Below, piece by piece: positions 42,178 to 52,485 of a stretch of 64,000 nt of DNA. The position numbers were made by a program, and so were the translations under genes. Source of the stretch: Apiosordaria backusii. Its lineage: Eukaryota; Ascomycota; Sordariomycetes; Sordariales; Lasiosphaeriaceae. Position 1 is the first letter of the stretch, and each line of letters opens with the position of its first letter. The notes under the pieces were generated by a model that was given only the letters and a program-made list of their open reading frames with translations, made no database searches and had not been told where the DNA came from. The DNA is taken from NCBI GenBank assembly GCA_030549205.1, contig JAUKTV010000002.1, positions 124,001 to 188,000 of the forward strand. The letters are read 5' to 3'.

Positions 42178-42584
42178 GCACCAGCAGATTTCGTCATTTC
42201 AACGCTTATCAACTCTCCATTGGAAAACCACTTTGATCTGTGGTCCTATTGTGAGAAGAATAGGTACCTATAAACCACGTCATCGAGCATGCGGAGAACC
42301 TCTCTCGCACCATGGTCTTGAAGGATATCATCAACACCCTTATGGATATTCACACCTTCGACCTGGTCCTCTATCTCTACTTCAACGTGTGCTTGCGGGT
42401 CATCCGTGGTAAGTATCTCCCCTTCTATCCCAGTGAACTCCCAGAGGCTGTCGAATCGTTTGCTAACGAGATTGGCAGATACTTACATGAAATCATATCG
42501 CAAGACCGAGGAGCAGTTCTAGGCCCCATGTGGACGAGATTGTCGCCGCATTCCAGAGCGAGGAGGCATAAATGCGAGATGGAA
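42178..42584 (+). pseudogene. Array member B3, broken copy
   Basis: Similarity to B2 starts inside exon 3 (ENHFDLWSYCEK, compare DHFDLYGFCEE), is interrupted by TAA and a frameshift around 42265-42275, and resumes as HVIEHAENLSRTMVLKDI to FNVCLRVIR with a GTAAGT donor. Exon 4 (TYMKSYRKTEEQF) ends at an early TAG, and the rest of the family C-terminus (HVDEIVAAF) is in another frame. Exons 1 and 2 and the upstream block are missing. Confidence 0.7.
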
Positions 42585-42729
42585 GAATTTCTGGGAAAGG
42601 TTAGACGAAAGGCTCTTTAGATACCTACTGAATATGCCTTTTTCGCCGTCGGAAAGTTTTATTTTTTATTTCATGTTGTTAAAGTGAATGTGCCTGGGAC
42701 CTTTTTACTTCCACATGACGGTTTGATCC

Positions 42730-43000
42730 CATTGGGAGAAACGGACCAACTCCGAGGATCTGTCTCGAAAGATGGCCCTGAGAGATATCCTCCGCTCGGT
42801 CAAAGGGCTCCAAACTCTCGACGTCATTCACGTCGTCTTCTACAGCGCCTGTCTCATCTAGATACGAGGTAAGGGCCTGCCTAACCATCTGCTCCATGGA
42901 AAGCGCGCTGACACGATTGGCAGAGATCTTGATGAGCTCCTACCGGACCACCGAGTTGGAGCTCTGGAATGTGTGTGACGAGGATTGGGACGCGCTTTAG
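42730..43000 (+). pseudogene. Array member B4, broken copy
   Basis: The end of exon 3 reads EDLSRKMALRDILRSVKGLQ and VIHVVFYSACLI, then a TAG, then the usual phase-1 donor GTAAGG. Exon 4 (EILMSSYRTTELELWNVCDE to the TAG at 42998-43000) is open. The 5' exons are absent. One nonsense change and a 5' truncation make it a likely pseudogene. Confidence 0.65.
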
Positions 43001-43779
43001 AACCATGGAATGAGCGGGATGGATAAAAAACGGCCGACAAACTTCCATGTTCAAAGCGAAACAGCGGGCTACTAAGCTTAGAGCTCCAACGTGTTTAACA
43101 AGCTTTCTATGCTGCCTTCTATCGTTTGATTCCCCTGATTCCAGATAGAGCACGCATCTAGTGCGAGTTCGGGGTGCGCTGTGGCAAGATACACATTTCA
43201 TTTCTTTCAATCTGAGATATCTTAAGACGCACAAGAAGAGAAAGGTAGCGTAACCACGGGTGAAGATGTGAGCGAGGCCCTCATTGGGGACGCAAAACTG
43301 AGATGAGGATAGATAATCTTTTCTCTTACCATCTTTCTAGCCTGTCTTCCATACCTTGATTGCTTACCACCCCTTCGATTTGGTGCCACCCTATGGCAAG
43401 ATACACAGCGGTCTTCAGTTCTTCGCAAGGCCTAGTGATCTGGTCAAAGAGGTTTTATTTCGCTCTTCAACTATGCAGCAATGAAGCTGTTATATATTAC
43501 TCCTTCCATGCAAAGTGTACCCGATGCTGGGGCAACAGCCGCCTGATCCATGCTCAGAATTCAGGGGTAAGGACTTGTCAAGATAATTCAGCGATGCGTG
43601 ATAAAGCTCATTTTTGGATAGGATATAGTCTGCCTGACTGTATTGGACGACGGGAAAGATCATCAACACTGTCTCAGCTGTTTTCGTTATAACTAAATTT
43701 CCTGTTATTATATCTTCAGCTCGCTTCTGAAAAGATTTCGAAGTTCTGGGCTTCTAGATCACGTAACTATTTGATATTG
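43001..43779. other. Spacer between B4 and B5 with a duplicated non-coding segment
   Basis: No gene was seen. Two stretches, near 43090-43200 and 43335-43410, share TTTCTA.GCTG.CTTC and GTGGCAAGATACACA-like text, as expected if the spacer itself was duplicated along with array members. Confidence 0.4.
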
Positions 43780-43925
43780 CAAAATTGAAAAGTTCGCAAC
43801 TGCATTATGACTTTGTTTTGAACCAACTGCGAGGCATTCGGACGCTAGAACTGATCCTCGGTTACGCCACTAAATTGATGTGCCTCCACTTGAGCGATCA
43901 AATTTTCCCAAAGGCTTACGGCCAG
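43780..43925 (+). pseudogene. Array member B5, faint remnant
   Basis: A short frame reads FVLNQLRGIRTLELILGY then ATKLMCLH and can be aligned with the B4 segment LRDILRSVKGLQTLDVI...SACL, sharing the spacing of Leu and Ile residues and the TLxxI pair. There is no usable donor or exon 4 after it. The similarity is weak, so this is a tentative remnant. Confidence 0.35.
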
Positions 43926-44126
43926 AGAGCGAATGTGAGACCAAGGGGGCACCAAAGGGGCATGTACACCTACGTGTTTGACGATGCCTCGGAAAAAAGG
44001 CAAGCCTAAGGATGGAATCTTCAAGGAGTTAGGTTGCCAAACCCTAGGGTTGGTGCAGGAGCACCCACAAGCTGAGATTGGCAAAATCAGGGGAACTGCC
44101 AGCTGGCGAAGTTAATCACTGGGTGA

Positions 44127-44195
44127 GTCAGGAGCAAGTACAATAGGAAAATTGTTTATTGAGCAACTATTGTTGACGTCGACATCTAGTGGGTC
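44127..44195 (+). promoter_or_regulatory. Conserved upstream block of B6
   Basis: It starts TCAGGAGCAAGTACAATAGG, continues AAAATTG, and has GAGCAACTATTGTTGACGTC then AGTGGGTC. A TATAAA (GGCCTATAAATTCC) follows at about 44220-44233, 140 bases before the start codon; B2 has TTATAAAG in the corresponding place. Confidence 0.7.
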
Positions 44196-44368
44196 CGCCG
44201 TCTGGCCTCTTCCCTCCTGCTGGCCTATAAATTCCTGCCCTCCCTCCCAATTCTTCCCTCTTCCCTCTTTTCCACCACAACCGAACAGTCAGACATTCTC
44301 ACTTTCTACTCACAAGAACAACAACACTCCCCAAACAACCCATCAAGACAACCTTAAATACCGTAACC

Positions 44369-45001
44369 ATGAGCAGCGTTGCCTCTTCCATTACCAACAC
44401 CTACAGACCTCGCAGCCCTTCTCGGGCCGCGAAGGAAATCACCTGTAAGCACCCCTCGCTCCCGTTTTACCCTGCCATGGGCCGCTCCGCCCGCCCGACC
44501 ACCTGCAGTTGAGACACACGCTAACCAGCCTTCCGCCGTTTCTAGTTCCCCATTCCTCTCGCAAGCGGTGGATTTTCTTGACCAACGAGGAGTGTAAGTC
44601 CATCCTACCATCCGATCGAACCTCCACTCGCGCGCGCTCCTAACAATACGGTCCAGACATCCACCTTGTCGACGAGTTTGCCTACTGCCAGGAGTATTAC
44701 ACCAAGATCTACAACTTTGCGTACGCCACCATCCACATAGTCCTTCGAGACGAGCAAAAAATGAGTTCAACGCGCCTCCTCAAGGACCTCATTTGCACTC
44801 TCCTTGAGGATGGAGGTACCGACGACATTGTCATGATGCTCTTTTATTCCGCTTGCCTGGCGGTGTTTTATCGTAAGTCGCACTGGGCTTAGCAATGTTC
44901 GATCGTTCGTGCTGATCAGGTTTTCAGAGATCTGGGCCGCCTATGACAATACCGTGGATGAGTTTGAGGCGGCCATTGACGCCATCCTCGCGGAGATTTG
45001 A
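44369..45001 (+). CDS. Array member B6, intact four-exon gene of unknown family
   Basis: Exons 44369-44444, 44546-44593, 44657-44872 and 44928-45001 give 137 residues; all introns are phase 1 (101, 63 and 55 nt). Exon 2 is FPHSSRKRWIFLTNEE, equivalent to the LSDEE exon of B2. Exon 3 carries KMSSTRLLKDLICTLLED and ends DDIVMMLFYSACLAVFY. Exon 4 is IWAAYDNTVDEFEAAIDA plus ILAEI. Position-by-position it keeps the set-B pattern but most residues differ from B2. B7 is a damaged copy of this gene. Confidence 0.8.
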
Positions 45002-45640
45002 ATCCTTTGGGTTCCAGCAATTCGTCACCGGTCACTTTAGTCGGAACTGCACAGAAGACCAATCGCGTCAAGAGGAAGATCAGGGACGGGAGGAATGGAT
45101 TACTTCGTCGCTGGAGATATCTAAAAGCATCCAGCTTATCTTGGGACATCTTTCTCCGTCTTAAGGACAAGCTTGTACCTGGGGTCAGATCGTATGAAGC
45201 GGAATTGACGGGCCTTTCGTCGTGGTGGAAGAAGCAAATGAGGCGAAGGACGGCCGTGTCATCAGGAAATCAACGGTCTCTGGACGTTTTGCCCTATACT
45301 TTCTTCTATTGTTCCTTTTCTTTCTTTCGACTTTTGTGTTTCATTGCCTGCTTCCCGATTCTGCTGAGAGAGACCTACCACACTTCCATTGTCGGTGAAG
45401 CTACCTAAGTATCCAGCGCCTTTAAGACGCTTCTCTAAAATGCTCCAGGGCTACATCACTTCCTACCGGTGATAGATGTCCGGCGTATCAGGTTATATTA
45501 GTTGTTATATATCATAATATTGCATATCACGTAATTCAAACCTTTGAGCCGTCAACAAAGCGGTACAAGACACCTGCATGACTTCCTTTTGCATGCCATT
45601 TACCTGCTCCTCTAACATTGACAATCCACATCTTCCCCAG
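45002..45640. other. Spacer after B6
   Basis: A frame open to 45408 overlaps the end of B6 and ends in a hydrophobic stretch, but it has no ATG at its 5' end and no motif. I do not call it a gene. Confidence 0.35.
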
Positions 45641-45649
45641 GGCAATCCT

Positions 45650-45896
45650 GCACTGAATATTCGACCAAGAACGGAAGATGTCAAGTGCCAGGCTCCTTCG
45701 GGATGTCCTGCACTGCATGAACGATGAGCATGACAGCGAGGACGTCATCATGCGACATTTCTACTGGGCTTGCCTCGAGGTGCTTTACGGTAAGTCGCAC
45801 GGAGCTTGGCAACGGTTGCTTCCTATCTGGCTCGGCCACGGCAAGACCAGCGAGGAGTTCCTCGCCGACCTAAACACAATTTTTGCCAGCCTGTAA
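45650..45896 (+). pseudogene. Array member B7, 5'-truncated copy of B6
   Basis: The frame reads RMSSARLLRDVLHCMNDE, then VIMRHFYWACLEVLY and the donor GTAAGTCGCAC that is also found in B6. The acceptor that should precede exon 4 has been lost (TTCCTATCTGG instead of TTCAGAGATCTGG), and the frame runs through to KTSEEFLADLNTIFASL-stop. Exons 1 and 2 and the upstream block are missing. A protein of 72 residues could start at 45678, but decay is more likely. Confidence 0.6.
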
Positions 45897-46069
45897 CTCT
45901 CAGGTACTCAGGAATTGGTTTGGAGGGGTAAAGCTTCCATCTCTTTTGTGGAAGTTTAGGAATCGGGCTCCGGGCAAGTAAGGGGTTCGGCGATTTCAGG
46001 GCGGAATAAGGATTCGGCATAGCGAAGAGCTCTTGTCACTCAGGCTATCAAGAAAAAACTATCTTCCGC

Positions 46070-46312
46070 ATCTTTGATCAAGAACAAAAGATGTCGTGTA
46101 CCAGGTGAAAATATCAATACCATCATCCCCCTCCGTTTCCATTCGGCTTACCTGCTTGTATTCTACGGTACCTAAGTCGTGCAAAGTTCAGCTGGTCAAG
46201 TTTGATTTCTTATACTGATCACCCATACAAAGATCTACGCAGGTGGAACATGGCAAGACCGTCATGAGGAGTTTCTGGACCTGAACTTGACGCCATCATT
46301 GTCAATCATTGA
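46070..46312 (+). pseudogene. Array member B8, remnant
   Basis: AAGAACAAAAGATGTCGTGTACCAGG repeats the start of B7 (AAGAACGGAAGATGTCAAGTGCCAGG) and is followed by IIPLRFHSAYLLVFYG and a GTACCTAAGTCG donor remnant, then KIYAGG.. and RHEEFLDLN, which recall the end of exon 4. Deletions remove the middle. It marks the right end of the array. Confidence 0.45.
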
Positions 46313-47077
46313 TTCTCAGTGGCGAATTGAGAATCATAACGGATGAAGAGGTTTTTTAAGCCGGTGTAGAAGATGGAGTTGTATTAGCATGGACAAGTCT
46401 TTCAAGTTGATGTATAGCAGGCGAGGTCACTTGGGCTGAAGAACCTGGAATTCATCATTTCAAAAGAGTTGGTGATAGAAAAGTATAGCCCTGAAAAGAC
46501 AGTAACCAGCTTTACAATATTGCACAAGAACATGCCGTAACCGGTCACGGTTAATCAGCTAACGCGAGCATTAGGAATGGGCATTGGCGGCATAGCAATA
46601 TTTTCATTGGTAGTTCGTTCAGATATCATAACACTTGCATACGATATAGTAAAGCCCTAGATCACACGGGATATATGAACGTTCGATTTCTAGGTGTTGC
46701 TATGTCAGCATTCTAGGGGGCTCGGGTGTGCCAAGGGCTCGTTACGGTCTGGCATCCTTGAGAAGCGAGATAGATAAACAATAGGTCCGCTTTGAAGCAG
46801 CTTATCTGTACTAGTTTAATAGATTAAGGTACCCTAGTGTTGCAAAGCTTCCATTTCTGTTCCGCTGGTTCTTGATAAACTTCATTTCCTTTCTGCAAGC
46901 CCAGACGACACTATTCGGACCCAAGCATGGTAGGAACCTGTAGAGATCGGGTTGACCTTTGTTTGTATAATGAAATGCAAGTAGGGAAAGCACAACTAGA
47001 AGCATAATTAAATCTCCAATAAAAGCCTGATTGGCCGAGTCCACGGTCATTAAAGCTCCCCTACGTTCGGCGGGTTA
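46313..47077. other. Spacer between the array and the protease/pseudokinase gene
   Basis: No gene, RNA or repeat was recognised; short chance frames only. Confidence 0.4.
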
Positions 47078-50000
47078 TCAAATCCAATCCTCCGTCTCCA
47101 CACCTGAAGCACCCTTTCTCTCACCCTCCTCATATCGGCGTGTGTTCTTTGCGGTCAGTTCTGATACAAAGCCTGGGCTTCCAAGTTGTTCTCTAGGTGC
47201 CTGCACCATCTGGGATTTTGACAGGTCCCTGGACCGGTGTCCAAACTCGGCCCGAACGTTCCCATCAATTGATATGCAATACGTTTGGTCTTCACACTCT
47301 ATGACCATGCTCTCGAGTTTCGTTATCAAATCAAGAATTTTTATGCGCCGCGCAGGGTCGATATTGAGCATGTGGAGCTCGATTAGGTCAAGAAGGTCAT
47401 CCACGAGTGGTGAGGCCGATGGATGGGTACGAAGCTTCCGAACCAACTGCAACAGTCTGTTAGCAGCATGTTAGATATGGAAATGGCGGTAATACTTGCC
47501 TGGCCCACGAAGGGTTGAACCTCCAACATCTCCTCGCCATTCTGTCCGACGGTATGATGCAAAGCGTCGCTCTCAGAAATGTGGCCGCCATCCAACGGTT
47601 GGAAAGACATATCCAAGACTGTGCTGAGCAGTTTCCAACCACCAAGCAACCACGTTACCAATTCAAGGTAGATACATCCCAAGGACCAAATATCGCTTTC
47701 AAGCGTGGCTGGTCTTTTGAGCTCCAATTCAGGAGCCCTGTATCTGGGGTTGGGTATGTAGGGCCGGCTGAAAACTCCAAAGCCTGCGATGCATAGCTTA
47801 CCCATGTCGTTTATCGATTTCTTGCTGTCTGGGAACCAAAGGATCGATTCAGGCCGGACATTCCCATAGACATAACGTGCGCTGGCCTCGGTCAGGTTTT
47901 CAGCACGTTCCGTGATAAAACCAAGAGTCATCATGGAACTCTCGCCGTGAAGTTTAAACATAGCAGTAGCGAGGCCTGCACACTGCTTCACGAACCACCG
48001 CACCGTGTCCACTGTCATGATAGGATTGGGGTTGATTTGTTCCCAGTACGTCGACAACATTGCCTCTGGCCACGGAAAGATTAATCGATAACCAGCGAGG
48101 CCTTCATTGCTGATGACAGCAAGAACCGGAGTAACGTGATCAGGCTGCTTCCGAGTAGCAGCAAAGTTTAAGTACTTGACTTCTTCCTCTATGTTGTCAT
48201 GGGGGCAAGATATGTACATGGTACCGAAAACGTTTCCCTTTGCACTCAGTGTTAGTGAGAACGTAGAGCCTTCAATCGAAATTCAGGGACTCTCACCTGT
48301 GTGGAGAAGACGTGATGATCAGGGTGAATCTGGACCTTGGATACACCTATCATACCGTTGACAGACTCGCGGCCATACGGTTCAATGCTGATAAACGGAA
48401 GTATATGCTTATCTATTAAAGGGTAGTGGTTTATCGGTTGTCGCAAATACCCTATGGTAAACACAGGAGCTAGGAATGGCCATTGAGTAGACTCGAACAA
48501 CCTGACGTGGAAAATGGACCAGCGCTGAAAACATCTTATAGCAACATTTGGCTGGGCCTGAAGTCGTAGATCTGAAAAAACACCTTTGCTTCCGGGGGGT
48601 GGGACAAACGGGAGGTCCTCATCAGTAACATCTTCATCAATGAAGTCCAAAATACATCCCATCTTTCCCAACAAAACCAAGATTGCGAAAATCTTGAGGA
48701 AGGGTCGCTGGGTACTACAAATACGGGAGGCGTACCATCTTTGTATGTCCCGGTTTCGTAGCCTAGGCCTCAAACACGTCTGGAGGTGGAAGTTGACCTC
48801 TTCTTGAGGTAAAATGGTTGATAATACGCTTCTGGGAAGGAACTCCTTCCCTGACGCCGAGATGACCATTGCTTGCATCATGGCATTAGATAAGACTGTA
48901 TCTAATCCCAATCCCACTGCGTTGGAATCGTCTGTTCTAGGCATTGGCATCAAATCTGAAGTTGGGCCGGACATCGGTGGTGTAATAGTAGCGTCACGAT
49001 TCGGAACCGCATGCAGGATATTAGGAGCTGATCGACTCAGGATAGGTGTAGCGCTGGCGGGCTCAGCGTTGGCCTCTCTTCCAACCATGGCTTCCTGTTC
49101 AAGGACACTGGGAGCGATGGCCTCTCCAAGTGGTTTGAATACCTGGACAGAACTTGTGCGAAAGCGAGCCTCGATCTGTGCGAAGATGCTGATCATCGGA
49201 ACAACATACCCATTGCCGCTGGGTTCGGAACCGACAACATGGCCATAGATCTGCTTGGTCTCCTGATCAATGATCAGGGAGCCGGACTCACCGTCCACAA
49301 TTTCTAGAAGACAAAAACATATAAGCTAATTGCTCGACGTTTGGGGAGTGAGTTTAGCTTCTTACTCGTTGCGGAATGTAGGATCACAGTCCAAACCAAA
49401 CAGAGATCTCGTCCCGGTCCAGAACCAATCATGGCCGCCTTGGCCAAAAGCTCCCCAGAGAGAACACCGCGAACGGCCGACAACATGTGTACAGGAACAC
49501 AATGAAATCTTGGTGCCTTTGCAATTTCACTCACAATGGTGGGGCCAGCGTCCTCACCACATGGATAATAGAGGTTCGGCAGAGGGGGTGCTGGATAGTC
49601 CACCGGCTTTGACAAACACCAGTCTAGATATGCCTCATTCCTCGGAAGCTCGAAGGGTGGCTGAATCCTCTCCCAGATATCGTATCCATCTTGCTGATGC
49701 GGAATTGGTTGATGGGACCCTGTTCCATCAAGGTCATCTTCTTCGTATTCATCCAGATACTCAACACCAGTATCAACCCACAAGTCCATGTCCATGTCGT
49801 CCGAGTCACTGTAATCATACTCTGAATCATCCCTCACTTCGTCCGAGTCTTCAGGGAATTCGATTTCGGGCGGGAAAATGTGATCTACTGTTGTTACGCC
49901 GGAAAGGCTGCCAATCTGTACCGTCAAACCCAGTGTGGCCGTCTTTGTCGGGGATTTGACAATCTTCCCACTCCAAGTCATGTTATTCGAAAGGTATGCC

Positions 50001-50905
50001 GGGACCATTCCTTCTGCTCCAGTTGTTCTCTTGGAACGACGGTAGTAAACGAGTCCGAATGGTGGCACCGTTGCCCTCCTCTCATCGCGTCCACGGAAGA
50101 GCCGAGACACGAGCGATTGTTTGCCGCCGTTAAGTAGTGGGTCTTTTACGCGTTTGCTGAAGAGTTTCTCGAGGCGCTCGAAGTCCTCCTTGAAACAGTA
50201 CACTATGATGCAAGGCTTGGCTGTCTCTCGCGAGGGTCCAACCATCCTATAAGAATACTCGATCCACTTGGAACGATCTCGAAGGTCAGGGTCCTTGTTG
50301 ACAGCCGTGTTCATCTCCTTTGAGATAACCAGGAATCTCTTGTTGTATTCTTCTTCCGTCCATATTTCGGTTGGTACGGCCGCGTTTCTCTTCCACTCGA
50401 CTATGGACTTGTGGGATATGAATTGTGGTTGCCCTTTGACGCCAGGGATCTGATCTGGGAGAGCGCGCGGATCGCTGACGGTAGATAACGGTGGATTCAG
50501 GGTTTGGAAAGCCTCAGCAGATTGAGCTGCTTGTTTGACGGCTGGTAGCGTTTGGTTCAGAGCTGGGACTGTCGTATTGATCTGGAAAACTGGCTGAGCA
50601 AGGTGAACCGTTTGCTTAATAGTTGGAACCGCGCCGTTGAGAGCTCCAGGGGCGGTCGGGATGTTGTTCTGCAATATTGGCGACGCCGGCGGTGTTATCG
50701 ATACGCCGTTGGCGATGTCGGCAGTGTTGTCTGGCGGCGGGTCCTGCGCGACAGAATGTGGTTGCGGTTGATGATTTGGCTGCTCTTTTGGCGGCCACTG
50801 ATGGGCAGGATTGGTGGTTGGCACAGCCATAGCGGACGTGCCCATTGTGTTCGATGCAAGCAAACGACGATGCGTATCTGACACGCAGGGCGTTAAAACG
50901 CTCAT
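47078..50905 (-). CDS. Trypsin-like protease domain fused to a pseudokinase domain
   Basis: Four exons (50905-49366, 49303-48297, 48237-47500, 47446-47078) join in phase to 1,217 residues; introns are 62, 59 and 53 nt, and the last has a GC donor (CAG|GCAAGT). After a Pro/Ala-rich N-terminus, a chymotrypsin-fold domain is suggested by GVTTVDHIFPPE (His342), AYLDWCLSK (Asp428) and VDGESGSLIID (Ser520), followed by IYGHVVGSEPSGNGYVVP, as in fungal trypsin-like domains. A kinase-like domain begins near 820 (LPFISIEPYGRES, VSKVQIHPDHH). Its catalytic loop is YVYGNVRPESIL with Asn975 in place of the catalytic Asp, and DFG is GFG (Gly1001), while YRAPELE and DIWSLGCIYLELVTW are kept. So the protease triad could work, but the kinase should not. 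The function is probably regulatory or signalling; the target is unknown. Confidence 0.85.
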
Positions 50906-51275
50906 GTCTTCTGTTGAATCATGATGAGAGCTGTGAGGGGATGCCAGTCAGGATGGAAAGACAAGGAAATAAAAATGAGGGGTATACCATGCGTGGTAAA
51001 TGGCGGAGGCAGTGACGACCCAATAATGAATGCACATGCATAGGACGCCACTTCTAGGTACCAATTGAGAAGAGCTGGTGCCGCGGCAGTGCATCAAGGC
51101 AGCCTTTGGCCAGGCTCTTCACACCTCCTTTTTCAGCTGAGAGAAGATTAAACATTTAAGGGTCCGTTGCGCTCTCTCTACGGTCTACCTGTCTTTTCCC
51201 CCGGCAATTGCGATGGTCAGGAATTATCCTTACCCGCCACTCCGTCAAACCATGCCGACGTGGCAGACATAAACA
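50906..51275. other. Shared upstream region of two divergent genes
   Basis: The 370 bases between the start codons at 50905 (minus) and 51276 (plus) hold no gene and must contain both promoters. No TATA box stands out. Confidence 0.45.
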
Positions 51276-52485
51276 ATGGCGATATCAGCTTCTAATTACA
51301 GAGACCATATTGCAAAGACATTGCTGGGAAAGAGCGGCGACTTTCAGGCCTACTTCAAGGTTTACAACGATCTTTTGGACCGTGGCCCAAGGAATGTTAT
51401 TACACAAGCACCACACCAACCTCGAAATTCCATCAGCCACGAAACAATCTTGGCAGCGACCGACATTATCAAGAAAGACAGCAGAGTCACTCTAGAGAGC
51501 ACCAGACGTATGATCGGACAGCGATTTCCGAATACATACTCCACTGATGAACTCGACTTTATCCTCGAGGTTGCTGTTCAGGCCATGTTCATGATTGACC
51601 CGAATGTCAACGGCTCTCATGGACTCGGCTACATGGTTGGAACATATCGCCCGGCTTCATGGTCAGCGAACGAAAGCTTCATAGATTTCGTCAACAAAAG
51701 CTTTCCTCAAGTGTCTACGGAGAAGAGGGCTCAAGTTGAAACAGTACTTGAGAATAAGAGGTCGCTGAAGGCATGGAAGTTACAAGATCGAGTCGGCATC
51801 GAGTTCAGGGGAACCAACAATTTGACGGATCATCTTCTTCTCGACCGCGACAATCGTATTCTTTATTTATTCCACCATACTGCGTATCTTAAGGCTCATC
51901 TTAACCTGTGGTATAGACTATGTGGGGACGGGGCCAAGGAGGTGGGAATCGGAAGCGCCCTCGAAAGGTACCTATCTTTTGTTTCCTCTCCGTCCCGCCC
52001 TTCCGTACTCCAGTACTAGGTTAATACAGTAGAAGAAGGACCAAACCACAGCTGACATTGGCAGGGGGATGCTGAGCCCGCGTCTGTTGGCCGAAACCCT
52101 ACACTCCTTACAGACAATACTCTTCAGTTATGATGACTACCGCTCGATGCATCTCCTAAATAATACGCTGATCAAGAAAAAGAAGTTTGACAGCTCCTGC
52201 GCAATTCTCGAAGGCTACCTGCCATTCGCCGATGGCCCTGGTGACTTTGTTTACACCTACTGGGGTGATAGACTCATGATCCTGCATGACCTTGTTCGTG
52301 ACCGACCTCCTCGAACAAAGTTTGAGAAATGGATCAAGTGGCAAACCACGGAGAGAAATTTCTTTCTGGTGGCTGGACTGGCGTTGATCATCTCGGCAGT
52401 TGTTGGAATACTCAGTCTTGTGCTGGCAATTTTCCAGTCGATAGTTGCCTGGCAGGCTTGGAAACATCCAGCCACGTCAGGGTAG
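51276..52485 (+). CDS. C-terminally membrane-anchored protein of unknown function
   Basis: Exons 51276-51967 and 52065-52485 join in phase 2 to 370 residues (97-nt intron, GTACCT donor, CTGACATTGGCAG acceptor). Residues 1-330 look soluble and mostly helical (LDFILEVAVQAMFMID, GLGYMVGTYRPASW, NRILYLFHHTAYLKAHLN). A single strong membrane helix lies near residues 338-362 (FFLVAGLALIISAVVGILSL, then VLAIFQSIVAW) with a short tail (WKHPATSG). That layout indicates a tail-anchored type protein with the bulk in the cytosol. Such proteins are found in fungal accessory regions; I do not know the function. It diverges from the protease/pseudokinase gene and is the last host gene before the AT-rich block. 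Confidence 0.75.

Noticed and set aside
44998..45408. Frame of 136 codons after B6 with a hydrophobic end
   Set aside because: Starts without ATG, overlaps the B6 stop and shows no family similarity.
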